Source: Diploptera punctata (lineage: Eukaryota > Arthropoda > Insecta > Blattodea > Blaberidae). From it: 64,000 bases of DNA. Made by a program: the position numbers and the translations under genes. The stretch spans positions 248,001-312,000 of the forward strand of contig JASPKZ010007525.1 in the NCBI GenBank assembly GCA_030220185.1, read 5' to 3'. Under the pieces are notes generated by a model. That model worked only from the letters and a program-made list of their open reading frames with translations. It ran no database searches and had not been told where the DNA came from. Positions 11,440-22,920 of this stretch are shown one piece after another. Positions within the stretch are counted from its first letter, which is position 1, and every line of letters starts with the position of its first letter.

Positions 11440-12325
11440 AATAGAGAGTGATCATTAATTTTTGTCATGGTAATATCACAGACTTGTTTGGCAGATGATT
11501 TACGTGTATCTGTAAAATGTGTACACTTTATTGAGGCTGATTTTCCTCTTCTCGATTCTCCACATCCCAGTGATGTTCAAGATCAAATAAAGACCTGATT
11601 CACTGGATTGATGATTGGAAATCAGACACATACTTTAACGATTTAATTGAATAAAGGGCCCTTTGCTGTAGTTCATTGAACTAAATATTGCACTGAGGCA
11701 TACATTTGTTGAAAAATTTTAACCAGAAGAAGAAATCATTGTCACATATTAGCCTCTTCAGACCCACAGCTTTACACAGTTTTATATTCATTGCTCTCAT
11801 CAGCTATAATTTTATTCATGCACTCTTAAATATTATTTCTATAAGCAAAAATGGCTGTTACACACTGGGATTTGAATTGCAGGTAACTGGGAATGCGTTT
11901 ACTTAATTTTATCAAGAATAGCGGTGTGTTTTGGTAACTGTAAAAAAAGATGTTAAAAATTCTTCCGAGGTACTGAAAAAATTCTTACTTGTATATTACC
12001 TGTAACACAACTTCAACAATCAAATTCAGTTGATGAGCATAGCAATGAACAAAATGCTCTAACTCTAATTTGAACCTCTATCTTCAAGCCACTCATAACA
12101 GGCATACCATCGTAATCATGTGCTATTAGATTTCCAGTGGTATCATTAATCTTCATTTTCTTTTGCTCACTACTCTGCAGTATGATTTTCTGGTTGGGAA
12201 AAATTGATAAACCGTTCATTTTATGTTCCGTTTAGTTAATACCTCATTACAAAAACCAGTTGCAATAATGTGACAATCAGCAGTTTCATCAACTTCAATA
12301 GTAATAAAATTAGTTTGTGATAATT
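11440..12325 (-). pseudogene. hAT-type transposase remnant
   Basis: Broken minus-strand reading contains TNFITIEVDETADC (about 12260-12310), GNLIAHDYDGMPVMSG (12085-12135) and, after a frameshift, HCYAHQLNLIVEVVLQ (about 12005-12050). Further on it reads PKHTAILDKIK. This order (VDETTD, then YDGAAVMSG, then HCYAHxLNL, then RTAVLDE) is typical of insect and vertebrate hAT/ZMYM-like transposases. Stops and frameshifts show it is dead. A SINE is inserted at its 5' side (12334). Confidence 0.7.
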
Positions 12326-12333
12326 CATCCTGA

Positions 12334-12717
12334 GTCCACCGCTGTAGTCTCAAGGTAGCGTGCTGCCTTGTCATGCAGCAGGCCGGGTTCAATCCTCGGT
12401 CGGGACAGTTTCCAGGGTGAGGTTTTTATCTGGGTTTTTCCTCACCTGTAAGACAAATGTCAGGAAACTTTAAGGCCCAAACGGTCCCCGAAGATCATAT
12501 GGCCATCGCAATCATGATCATTCATATTCATCTTAGGTTAAGCTTAGGATTATGGACTCTCCTGGCGCACCACTATCATCACCTATCATATCATCAGGAC
12601 AATGTAACTCTGCCTTCCAGGCGCCCCAACCTCAGAAATGGGTTACATATTTTGCCAATGCCAGGAGAGAACACCACAAATGTCCAAAGAAAGACAACCT
12701 GGGGCATTAAAAAAAAT
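12334..12717 (+). mobile_element. Chimeric SINE (family A head, family E tail)
   Basis: Flanked by CATCCTGA at 12326-12333 and 12718-12725. The head and body match family A (CCACCGCTGTAGTCTCAAGG; GGTGAGGTTTTTATCTGGG). The 3' part (TCTCCTGGCGCACC, AACTCTGCCTTCCAGGCGCC, AAAGACAACCTGGGGCATT) matches the SINE at 19238-19526 instead. It inserted into the hAT remnant. Confidence 0.75.
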
Positions 12718-12889
12718 CATCCTGAATCAGATTATGGCCAACCGAATTGAATAGTTAATTCTAAATGGTTTTTTGATAGGCCTAAGAACACCCTGTTTTG
12801 TGTATGTGTTGTTTTAAGATAAGGACAAGTTCAGAGATTAAATTTAGTCCTCGAAAAAGTCAGGATTTTTCAGAACTCACATTTTCATC

Positions 12890-13998
12890 ATGCCCCTCTC
12901 TTAATGTGAGTTCCAACATTCTACAGACATAAAAACTCAAGTAGGATTCATCCAAAAAATATTACACATTAAAGAGAAATATGAAATACCACAGCTGACA
13001 CAAAAAAACTTATAACATCAATATCCCCTCTCAAATTTAGCAGCATCAACTATTCATTAAACCTGACAGAAGAGATCAACAAAAAAATACAAGCTCAATA
13101 ATAATGAAACAGTTAGCTCTAGAAACAATCAACATTAGATATCCAGAACAAATGTGGCTTCATGTCTATACAGATGGGTCGCTAATGAATAGAGAAGCAG
13201 CAGCAGGAGCAGGAATAACGTGTAAACTCTTCTCATTTTACATCTCTCTTGGGAAATATAAAACACATCATGACGGCAAACTACAAGCATACTTACAGCC
13301 CTACAACAATTGTTTCTTCATATCAATTCCTTCCAAAATGCTGTAATACTTTCTGACTCTAGCTCAGCCATAATGACACTAACACACAACCAGACCATCC
13401 ATAGAATAATAGAAGCCAAAAATTGCATCAGGATGTTGAAAAATCTAAACAGAAATGTTGTTCTACAATGGATTCCAGCACATTGTGGTGTGGAAGGTAA
13501 TGAGAAGGCTGATATGCTTGCAAAAAAAGGTACACTCATCCAACCCAACAGAGTAAGATCAATTACCTATCTTACAAATCAGTACAACTCTACACCAAAA
13601 TGAAAATAAAACCCCATATAGCTGAACAAAACAAAATCCAATGTGAAACCAAGATATGGAAGACATTACTAGAACCAAATACAATACCAAACAGCCCCCG
13701 ATCAATTGCAGTTGCATCATTTCGTCTTGAAACTGGTCATGATTACTTGGCAGCACTTCTACATAGAATTAAGCTACTAGACTCTCCACACTGCATAGTA
13801 TGCAAGAACACAAATATGATAATGAACAAGGATCACTTGATGTTCTGCGCTGATCTTCAGAAAATAGTTGGAACACCATTCCAAATTGCTGAATATTATT
13901 GGGAAGCCCGCAAGCAAATCAAGAGCTACAGAACATTTGAATACTACTACTACATTCTACAGAACTTTATACAGTATATCAGCTTTCCAACTGTATAA
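12890..13998 (+). pseudogene. non-LTR retrotransposon 3' end with RNase H domain
   Basis: RNase H signatures in order: VYTDGS (about 13166), AVILSDSSSA (about 13340), and WIPAHCGVEGNEKADMLAKK (about 13470). A cysteine/histidine knuckle follows (CIVCKN ... DHLMFC, about 13795-13850). A frameshift separates the first motif from the rest near 13290. The usual catalytic Glu (DGE context) reads as Lys in HHDGKLQA. RNase H occurs in I- and R1-like clades. The RT domain upstream is missing. Confidence 0.75.
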
Positions 13999-14069
13999 TG
14001 ATTTTTTGATGTGTCTTCATTGAATTCTTTTATTTTCAATTTCTAGCAACTAGTTTTAATAAGCTGTTA

Positions 14070-14815
14070 GTAATGGTGATGATGTAGTATTATTAGGCGA
14101 TAGTGAGGAGATACTACAGGACAACATGCACATTCTATTGACTAATGCTAAGAAATTGGGGGTAGAAGTAATATTCAATAAAACCAAATACATGGTTACA
14201 CATAGAAATTGATTATGTAATTGTAAATGGACAGTTAATGACAAATGAGGGAAATTTTTGAAGTGACTGATTTCAAATATCTAGGAACAATAATTATAAA
14301 CAGGTATGAGGTGCAGCAAGAAATTAATCATAAGCTCAATTCTGGTAATGCATCCCAACTTCTCTCAAAAAAGTTAAATTGAAAATATATAAAACTGTTA
14401 TTTCCCAAATTGTACTATATGCATTCGAAACAAGGACTCTAACTTTAAGGAAGAGAAAAAATTATGAGTACAGTATTTGATAATAAAGTTCCTAACAATA
14501 TTTTTGGACCAAAGGGAGACAAACAGATAAGTGAATGGAGAAGACTATATAACTATAAGCTATATGATCTTTATGAGAAGCCAGATGTAATAAGAACTGT
14601 TAAGTCTTGTAGATGTCAATGGACAGAACATGTGGCACAAATGGAAACTCCTCGTAGGAAAACCAGAGGGAAATCATCCAGTAGGTAGGCTAAGAATGAG
14701 GTGGAAGAATAACTTTAACCATAATTTGAGGAGGTAAATTATACAGGGAATGATTGGAAAATATTTGCTCAGGATAGGGATGATGGAGAGGTTATATCTG
14801 CACCTATGGATTTGA
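14070..14815 (+). pseudogene. non-LTR retrotransposon RT 3' region
   Basis: Reads GDSEEILQDNMHILLTNAKK then GVEVIFNKTKYMV, the region just after the RT catalytic motif. It continues with FKYLGTII, FGPKGD and CRCQWTEHVAQM. Multiple stops. The same family as 8480-8800. Confidence 0.7.
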
Positions 14816-14967
14816 TAGTGCCAGTGAGTTACTTAGGGTCGTATCTATGAATGCATTAGGCCGTAAAAGTCGTTCTCAGCTTGTACTCTGCTGAGAAAGT
14901 TGCAACCAAAGACATTTTTGCATACTCAAAAATCTGTTCATGCGATAATAAAAGTAAAGTAAAGTAT

Positions 14968-15252
14968 TCCCACTACAGGCCTCAGGAGGCCCTTGGGGTA
15001 GTGGGAGGTTAAGGCTCCCACTTTTTCTGGACAATCGGCACTTGATGTCAGCCGGGTTGTCAGCCCTGCGTGACGGCCGCCTTTACTCCAGAACAAGCGT
15101 CTGGTACTCATTTCCGTTAGAGGCTGAGTCGACCCCAGGGCCATAGTGCCGCCAGAAGGTTTTGGTCAGTTTAAAAATCCTGACCCCACCGGGACTTGAA
15201 CCCTCGACCTTCCGGCTTGTAGCGCAGTGCCTAAACCACTACGCTACGGCGT
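14968..15252 (-). mobile_element. tRNA-derived SINE, family C
   Basis: The minus-strand head has CGCCGTAGCGTAGTGGTTTA and a GGTTCAAGTCCCGGT B box. The body ends AGGGCCTCCTGAGGCCTG. Closely related to 5043-5326. Confidence 0.8.
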
Positions 15253-15997
15253 AATTGACGAAATTCCTAAGCTACCTGGCGAGGTGACTTTGCAGAGAAC
15301 GAATCGTGAGCAACCCAATGGGAACCGATGTACTTTGAAACCTTGCTGCTTTATCCAAGATGTCGGACCTTGAAGACTTTGATCATGTTTTGGTATACAC
15401 GGAGAAGAGGAATTTGATAGAGTTTGCCAAAGAATTGAACTAGAAGAACAGGAGAATCGGCGTAATATCGCGCGACGCAGATGTTGTCATATACGGTATT
15501 ATATGCGGGATGCAAGCGTAAATGCGTTTCTCTAGCAGACGAAAATAACGGAAGTGGTTTTATCGCTGAGAATTCTGGGTAATTTCTTGCCAATATTATG
15601 AAAAACTACTTTCATGCATGACCAGTCAGTGACTCGCTAATTCAAACTTTGCACATTCTCACGGAAAACTCACCTCACCAGAGACTAATGTATTTGCATG
15701 CAGCCCTTAGTTAACAATTGTCAACTGGGATCTGATATCGACTTTGCCTAACATTTCTAATTCAATCCCACTATCTATGTGAATTTGGCTTGATCTGTTC
15801 TTTTCACTTTGGCTTGAACATTTTTAATTTGTAACACTTGTAATTGTCACTGTTTTTCAAGTGAAACATGTAAAAAACATTTTTTTTTGTACACACATAA
15901 CCACTCAGTCGGTTTATACAGGCCCATATTAAAATTTATAGTTTAAGGTTTCTTGTTTCTGTACTTGTTTTGAACTTGCACAATTTTTAATTGTGGT
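15253..15997. other. no recognised feature
   Basis: Short unrelated ORFs only; nothing supported. Confidence 0.4.
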
Positions 15998-16009
15998 CTT
16001 GGAGGTACT

Positions 16010-16356
16010 CCATCCATCCATAGTAATTCTGCCCGAGGGCAGGTCCTTCACTGCAATCATAACATTTTCATGCTATGCTTGCAGCTTTTACTAAGGAAAT
16101 GTAGATGTGGTAGCTTCCCGTTGCTTTCCACACCAGTGAAGGATGATGATGATGATAATGAATAATGATAAGGATGATGATGATGGCCATATGATTTCGG
16201 GGACCATTTGGGCCTTAAAGTTTTCCTGACATTTGTCTTACAGGTGAGGAAAAACCCCGATAAAAACCTCACCCAGAAAAACTGCCCCGACCGGGGATTG
16301 AACCCGGGCCCACTGCGTGACAAGGCAGCATGCTACCTCGAGACCACAGCGGTGGA
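16010..16356 (-). mobile_element. tRNA-derived SINE, family A, full length
   Basis: Bounded by the 12-bp target duplication CTTGGAGGTACT at 15998-16009 and 16357-16368. It has the complete tRNA-like head, conserved body, an ATG/ATC microsatellite and the 3' tail. The best family A copy for defining ends. Confidence 0.85.
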
Positions 16357-16739
16357 CTTGGAGGTACTAGTTATTTTAATTTCAGTTTTGTTTCAAAATC
16401 GAGGGTTTTTTTTAAATATTCTGAACAGAATTAACTTCTTTAAACATCTTTAACAATCACAGTCACTATTATAATTACAACAATATTTAAATAAGCACAG
16501 GAATAATACTAAATCAGTTCTTATAATAATAGAGCTCTTAAACTAACCAATTGCTCACTGATGAGTAAGCCTACAGTTACTAGACAAGATTTGATCATTT
16601 TATATTATTAAATAGGCTAAGGATTAAGATTGTAATAGATAAATTGAATAGTTTATAATAAATTGAATAATTTAAATCTCCGATCAATTTTGGAGGGATG
16701 CTTTCTTCCACCTGTTATGTGCCAACATGAAAATATTGT

Positions 16740-17640
16740 TTAATTTAAGAAATAAGAATTAATGCTTGAACCGGGATTTGAACCCTGGACCTCTAGTTTT
16801 ACGTACTAGTGTGCTGTCCATTACATCATTCAAACGACGATACAAACATTAACATTTCTTTCAAATTATACAATTCTCATTTGTCCAAGGTTCCGCGCCG
16901 TAGTCAAGTGGTTAAGGCAGGAAGCCTTGGCGCAGAGCTATGGGACTTGCGCTGGTTCGAGTCTCCATGAGGGAAGAAATTTTCTCATGGTATTTCGGCC
17001 AGTATGGGACCGGTACCCACCCAGCATCGCGAGGCATTTGGGTAGCTACAATAAGTAGCGGCTCCAGGTTGAGAAAACCAGCTTTAACGGCTGGGGGACT
17101 CGACATGCTGACCACATGTCACCCCAACATTGACTGATGATCATCTACCTCTGTGATTGACACATGTGGATATTAGGCCAGCAGCCAGCTGGTAGGCTAA
17201 GGGCCATCTACGCCTGTCGCGCCAGGAGTTTTTTTTCATTTGTCCGAAGGCTAATAGCTGTCATTACCATCTCCCAACTGACGGCTTCTATTCAGAAGTA
17301 TTTTTAATGAGAATTTATACATTATTTTTAGTGGTAAAGCTTCATATTATCTATGTTTTTATTTCAATTAACATTTTCCAATCCTGGATACAATCTAATT
17401 TAATAGAATACAAAATGTCAGTTGGTGTGATGGTAGCGACAGCTGTTAGCCTTCGGACGAACGAGAATTGTATAAGTTGAAAGAAATGTTAATGTTTTTA
17501 ATGTTTGTATCGTCATTTGAATGGTGTAATGGACAGCACACTAGTACATAGAACTAGAGGTCCAAGGTTCAAATCCTGGTTCAACCATTAATTTTTCTTT
17601 CTTAAATTAGATTGTATCCAGGATTGGGAAAATGTTAATT
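16740..17640. mobile_element. Inverted-repeat element with tRNA-like arms
   Basis: The left arm (GAACCGGGATTTGAACCCTG, minus-strand tRNA-like) and right arm (plus-strand, AAGGTTCAAATCCTGGTTCA at about 17562) are inverted. Each adjoins the same AAAGAAATGTTAATG block and a TCCAATCCTGGATACAATC end. A SINE (16891-17236) is inserted in the left arm. Confidence 0.65.
16891..17236 (+). mobile_element. tRNA-derived SINE, family B
   Basis: Head GCCGTAGTCAAGTGGTTAAG with a GGTTCGAGTCTCC B box; body GGAAGAAATTTTCTCATGG, GGCTCCAGGTTGAGAAAACC and GGCCAGCAGCCAGCTGGTAG. Flanks repeat CATTTGTCC on both sides. Other copies at 25893, 53551 and 57786. Confidence 0.8.
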
Positions 17641-18599
17641 CAAATAAAAATATTGATAATATGGAAGTATTGGTTTTGGAAAACATGTCAGCTGTCTTTT
17701 GTAATACTGCAAATATGCATTTATTATCATGTTTTGCCATATTTGAATATCTTGTTAAACTAAGAGTTTAAATATATGCCAACTGTTGTATAAATATATC
17801 AGTGATAAAATTAAATAAAAAGTCTTTGAAAATGTCAAAAGCATATAATTTTAGAGTCCACTGTTTCCTGAAGGACAGTAAAACCTATTAAGTGACAAAC
17901 ATCTCTTCCCACTTCAAGTGTTTCTTGTCCGATCCAGTCAGTAAGGCAAATGACTCAGCACCATGAGGGAGAGAGAAAGCTGTACCTACCTTCATACAAT
18001 GTTTTCACCTTATCCAGCTCAAGAAAATGGAGACTTTCTATTAATAAGGCATTAGAGCCTTTCACCAACACAGCATTTAAAAACAAGTGTTCACTATATA
18101 TCGTATCTACGATTCTATGAAAGAAGACATTTTTCTTAGCATTTAAAATGTTCATTGTGAATATAAAATATGTTAAGGATAATTTTCATAGTTATAAAGA
18201 TAGTAAGGCAATTAAAAAATGTTATAAATAATAATAGCTTTCACATTTTTTCTCGAAATTTTAGGAAATGCTCTGTTTCAGAGCTATCCCCTTGAGCCAT
18301 GGCTGCTGAAATGTATGAAATCATCTAGATACTAACCAAAATACTGATATTCTTACTTAGCCATTTTGAAATTACTGAATTTGTGGTATTCATTAATGAA
18401 TGAATACTATTATTATTCTTATTATACAGATATAATAAGTAGAAAATAATACTATGAGTTTTGAATTACTATGTATGGTCATATATTTTTACAATTGAAT
18501 TTTATTTACTATTCAGTATTAGTTAATAAAATATATTTGACAGTATGTGTAGTATATATTTTTTTAAATTTACAATGTAGTTTTATTATTGAATGGAAA
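17641..18599. other. no recognised gene; pogo-type end fragment
   Basis: Only a CAGTAAAACCTATTAAGTG stretch near 17877 is notable; it resembles the pogo/Tigger-type ends seen at 26488. The rest is unassigned. Confidence 0.4.
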
Positions 18600-18806
18600 A
18601 TGAAAGATGGCTAAAAAATATATAGCAATGGTCACCCCCTGGAAGAAATAAACATGGCAGACCTAGATGGAAATGGAAAACCTACGTCAGAACAATAATG
18701 GATGATAGGAATTTGGAAGAGGGAGATTGGAATGAGAGATAAATGGAAACTGAAGACGGCAAACCTATAAGTGGGGGAAAGCCGAAGAAGAAGAAGAAGT
18801 TTTATT
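18600..18806 (+). pseudogene. non-LTR retrotransposon extreme 3' end
   Basis: Reads WSPPGRNKHGRPRWKWKTY, a GR.RGRP..RW-type C-terminal signature of non-LTR ORF2 relics. It ends in the (GAA)n-like tail AAGCCGAAGAAGAAGAAG. Confidence 0.65.
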
Positions 18807-18944
18807 ATTGTGTGAAGGTGGTACTCCAGTTTGAAATATATCATTACTTTCTAGGGACCAAAGTTAGGCTGAGAGGACTGTGGATTAGTTCAGAATTGAT
18901 TCTTCAATTATTTAATATATATATATATATGTTTAATGTTATAG

Positions 18945-19148
18945 ATACCTACAGGAAGAGAGTTGGACTTGTATGTGGGTGAACATCTAATTAAAATATC
19001 ACTAAATGAAGATTGCACTGTGATGCTCATCAAAAGTACAGATGTGAAAGTGTTACACCATGTTAAATATTCTCTGTTGCATCTATTAAAGGAAACAAGT
19101 TCACAGAACACTGTACATATTGGACGAGAGCTTCTAACCAAGGCTCAG
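18945..19148 (+). CDS. unknown host gene, penultimate exon (68 codons)
   Basis: Acceptor ATAG ends at 18944 after a pyrimidine/TA tract; donor GTAACT starts at 19149. The exon is 204 bp, phase 0 both ends, matching the phase of 7008. A second AG ten bases on (18954) would break the frame. Encodes IPTGRELDLYVGEHLIKI, NEDCTVMLIKSTDV and an amphipathic stretch ending HIGRELLTKAQ. No family recognised. Confidence 0.7.
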
Positions 19149-19237
19149 GTAACTCTAATGTTACAATATATTTTTCTTTTGTCCCATTTATCTTGTATTC
19201 AGTGTTCCAAACTTTTCTTTGTAATTTGATTTCAATT

Positions 19238-19526
19238 TTCTAAAAGTGACCAACCTCATGGTCTACTGATCAGCGTTCCTGACTACTGTTCATGAGGTCC
19301 CTGGTTTGATTCCCAGCCAAACCATAGGATTTTTTTTTCTTAAAGAGAATTATTCCTGTGGTTGCCCATTTAGGTTAAGAACTCTCCTGGCACCCATCAT
19401 ATCATTGGGGTAACATAACTTTGCCTTCCAGGGCCCCAACCTAAGAAATAGATTACAATTCTGCCAATGCCAGGGGAGAAAGCCAGAAATGCCATAAAAG
19501 ACAACCTGGTGGCGTTAAAAAAAGAA
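19238..19526 (+). mobile_element. tRNA-derived SINE, family E (in intron)
   Basis: Head CCTCATGGTCTACTGATCAG with a GGTTTGATTCCC B box; body TTAAGAACTCTCCTGGC and tail AAAAGACAACCTGGTGGCG, ending in an A-rich stretch. It shares its tail with the chimeric SINE at 12334-12717. It lies in the last intron of the unknown gene. Confidence 0.7.
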
Positions 19527-19713
19527 AGAAGAAACTAAAAATGTGTTAACAGTTTTATTTCTTACAAGCCTTTATCCAGTTTCAAAATTCATCGGTGGTT
19601 TATTAGATATTATCGACGTGTTCAATTCAAATTGGTTTTAATTTGTATTATGTTGTAAACTCATGTCATTACACCATGCCATTTCACTATTGATTAACCA
19701 TGTATGATTTCAG

Positions 19714-19809
19714 GAGCTGCAGGAAAATTTAAAGTTGGAAGATAAATATGTTGAGATATTGAAACAAGATTGGAGAGATACTGTGGCAAAACACTTGCCA
19801 CTTGTTTGA
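19714..19809 (+). CDS. unknown host gene, last exon (31 codons + stop)
   Basis: Acceptor TGTATGATTTCAG ends at 19713. The phase-0 reading ELQENLKLEDKYVEILKQDW then RDTVAKHLPLV ends at TGA 19807-19809. It is a charged, probably helical C-terminus continuing the helix at the end of the previous exon. AATAAA follows at 19920 and 20008. Three exons in one phase plus these signals make a real, expressed gene likely. Confidence 0.7.
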   Translation, partial: ELQENLKLEDKYVEILKQDWRDTVAKHLPLV

Positions 19810-19919
19810 TGTCCAATGATCCTATCTTGCTGTTTATCATATTCTGAATATTTATAAAAGTACAATAGTAAGAGAAACTGAACCCTTGAAAGATACATAA
19901 GCTAGAAGAAATGGAAGTA

Positions 19920-20013
19920 AATAAAGTTGTGGTAATCAGGAACTATTATTTCCAAGAACAATCCTATATATAGACGCTAAGATCAGAAACCAATATTCCA
20001 ATAATTCAATAAA
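19920..20013 (+). terminator. polyadenylation signals of the unknown gene
   Basis: AATAAA at 19920-19925 (111 bp after the stop) and 20008-20013. Both are plausible; the second is followed by an A-run. Confidence 0.5.
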
Positions 20014-20049
20014 AAGCTGAAAAAAAAAAGTTTTTGTTTTTATTAAATT

Positions 20050-20205
20050 TGAAGAGAAAAATTTTTAAATTTGAAGAGAAAAATTTTCGCCTAGACCGGG
20101 ACTCGAACCCGGGACCCTTGGCTTTCCGGGCCAAGTGCTCTACCAACTGAGCTACCAAGGCGAGTTACGATCTAGACGCAAATTTTTCTCTTTTTGTTTT
20201 TATGT
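20050..20205 (-). repeat. tRNA-like repeat with inverted GAAGAGAAAAATT ends
   Basis: The minus-strand cassette has GGTAGCTCAGTTGGTAGAGC and GGGTTCGAGTCCCGG. It is bracketed by AATTTGAAGAGAAAAATTTT and, inverted, AAATTTTTCTCTTT. The anticodon loop lacks U33, so it is probably not a working tRNA gene. Near-identical at 60104-60225. Confidence 0.65.
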
Positions 20206-21250
20206 TGTAATCTCAATGTATCCTCTTAGAATATCAATAACAATACCGGCTGTGGATTGAGAATATGGGAGCTATCAGTGACCTAGGTTTGCCAACATAC
20301 AATGCACATATATACATACATTGTGTTCAGCCCAAGAGCAGGTCTTTCACGGCACACTCAGCATTCTTCACTCTTTCCTTAATTCTTACAATGCATTGTA
20401 ATTAAGGCATCTAGAAGCCAAAGTGATTAAGTGGATTTTTTAAACAATGTCAAACTTAATGACTTAGAGTGTCAATTGTTTGAAGAACAAAGGAAATGTT
20501 CTATAAAATGTATGGGTGCTGAGTTCATAATAAGAATTTTAAGAAAGAAAATCACCAATGGTAACTGACACAGGATCAAACTTTGAACGTAATTTTCTGA
20601 AAATTGATTAATTCACTAACCTCCCTTTGGCTTCTAGATGCTTTAATTATGTAGTTATAAAATTAAAAATTAATTATGACATCTGGCACTATATTTCTGC
20701 TTGAACATGTATGCTATCGTATATGAAACACAACTCAAATGAAAGCTCATCTACTCGTTATGGAATGGACACATCATTTGCACTTTCTTCTAGAGCTTTT
20801 TATTTTCATTAAATTCACCGGTATTATTTTTATTTAGTATACTCCACATTTTCGAAACTTAATTGCAAATAGAAAAAGAAGTGATAAAATATTGAATAAA
20901 TTCACCGTGATCTGTAATAAAAAATCTATCTGTTTCTAAGTCTTGTTTGAATGTTAAAAGAATTGCCAACAGAACGATACTACAGAAGAAACGTCATGGC
21001 AGATTTTCAGTGTCCTTGAGAGATACTCAGCTCCATATTAAAACCTTATGAGCATGGCAATCACACGTGTGCATACTCTATAAAAATTAGTAGAAAGGTG
21101 CGAGTTCTCAACACCCTCCTTAATACCAATCCACACATCTGTGAGCGCCACATTGACTGTATTTAACCCCGAAATAAAGCATCTTGATGTAACATTAGTA
21201 ACAAAGAAATCATATCAATTTTAAGCAAATGGCTACAAATAAAAAAATAT
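20206..21250. other. no recognised feature
   Basis: AT-rich intergenic DNA with no supported gene or assigned repeat. Confidence 0.4.
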
Positions 21251-21254
21251 ATAT

Positions 21255-21390
21255 AGTTCTTCTTTCTTCTTCTTCTTCTTCCTTCCAAGTATTAGACCAA
21301 GGCCTATTATGATCCTATAGAAAATTTTCCCTCCAGCGTTTCATAGGACGGCCCAGTGATCTTCGTCCTCTTGGTATATAATTATAAACA
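21255..21390 (-). pseudogene. non-LTR ORF2 C-terminus and (GAA)n tail
   Basis: The minus strand reads RGRRSLGRPMKRWRENF and then GAAGAAGAAGAAGAA, the same type of ending as the plus-strand relic at 18600-18806. Confidence 0.65.
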
Positions 21391-21918
21391 GCTTTGGGGA
21401 TATGTGGATGGCGACCACAAGGTGCCCAAGCTGAGCAAAACATTTCTTCCACTTACTTGTGTTTTACACTCTTTTAACTTTACTATCTAACCTCTCTTGG
21501 TTAACTCTTGTTTTTTTTTTTTACCCCGACGCTGTTAGGGCATCCGAGGGCTAGGGAGTCTTTCCTTTCTTCCATTTCTTCTTTCCTTTATTTTCTTTTC
21601 TTCTCCAGAAAAGCCTGACCAGAGGCTATAAGATGGCAGCCCCATCACTGGTCTTGCCTTCCTTTGGCCAGCAACCAATCGAAGGGACTATTATTATGCT
21701 TTAAGTCTTATATGAGAATTTCCCAGAAGGATATATAGTTAGTTCTTAAATAAATTAATTCAGTAAATATGAATGCTAGGAGGGGGGTCCTCAGCCCCCC
21801 TCAATAAATCATCTCTCTTTATCTTTCTGTTTTATCCCATACTATTTTCTCCTCATTATTACAAACTATGAGTTCATAGATCACTTTTAATTTAATCAAA
21901 CCACCTATACTCTATTCA

Positions 21919-22920
21919 GGATGTCTATAGAGTGGTCATTAACAAATGCAACAATTAAATGAGTTTATTTCAGTTAAATTATTGTAATCAAATGGTAAAG
22001 AGAAAAATTTATGCCTGAACCAGGAATCGAACCCCGAACCTTCAGCTTTCCGTACTGATGCTCTTAAACATTGAGCTAATTCAGGCTTCCAGGCACAAAC
22101 TCTTCCTTTACCTTACTCTACTGGTCCCACATTCAAATGCATTTGATTACAATTATTTAGTTGTGTACTTTAATATACTTATTTCAATCATAGTAACAGC
22201 TTTAGCTTCTTAACTTTTTTTTTTGTATTATAAGCCTATGTTTTCCCTTTACAGAGATTTAGGCGCTTCCCCCTACAGGGAAGAATTTGAACCATGCTAA
22301 TTTAGTTACACTTGTTTTCGTATAGATGTCATTTTGAGTGGTACGTGGTCAGCGTTCCGCTTCACACCGACATCTAGGAAACCAAGGTAGTACTAGGATG
22401 GGAAAATTCGGTAAATTTTCTTAGAGGCCTTTCCATTCAGGCTTAAGGATTTTTTACGAGCCTGGAAATCTTCAGTCCTAAAAATCCATCGACCCCGGCC
22501 GGGTTTGAAATTTAATAAATAATGCTACAGCTGTGTGGAGTCCCTTCATGTCTTCTTAATGTAGAAGCCATTCATTGTGTATTTGTGAATGATGATTCAT
22601 TGCATTTGAATGTGGGACCAGTAGAGTAAGGTAAAGGAAGGATTTGTGCTTGGATGGGAAGGAAGCCTGAATTAGCTCAATGGTTAAGAGCATCAGCACG
22701 GAAAGCTGAAGGTTCGGGTTTCGATTCCCGGTTCAGGCATAAATTTTTCTCTTTACCATTTGATTACAATAATTTAGTTGTGTACATTAATATACTTATT
22801 TCAATCATAGTAACAGCTTTAGCTTCTTAATATTAATTTAATTATTTCAGTTGTTTTTTATCATTAAAAGTTAGAAAATAATTGTTGCACTTGTTTATTG
22901 CCACTCTGTAGACATCCTGA
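21919..22920. mobile_element. Terminal-inverted-repeat element with tRNA-like arms
   Basis: Ends are CAGGATGTCTATAGAGTGG on the left and, inverted, CCACTCTGTAGACATCCTG on the right. Inside each end sits an inverted tRNA-like cassette (minus 22012-22090; plus 22666-22740 with GGTTTCGATTCCCGGTTC) next to AAGAGAAAAATTTATGCC. A family D SINE fragment occupies the middle. A deletion relative is at 47945-48440. Confidence 0.65.
22318..22505 (-). mobile_element. tRNA-derived SINE, family D, partial
   Basis: Shares GGTAAATTTTCTTAGAGGCC, CAGGCTTAAGGATTTTTTAC and the CCATCGACCCCGGCCGGGTT end with copies at 46555 and 51490; truncated. Confidence 0.6.

Noticed and set aside
20090..20165. Functional tRNA gene
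   Set aside because: Looks tRNA-like, but position 33 is not U, the same cassette recurs in many mutated copies, and it is embedded in repeat ends.
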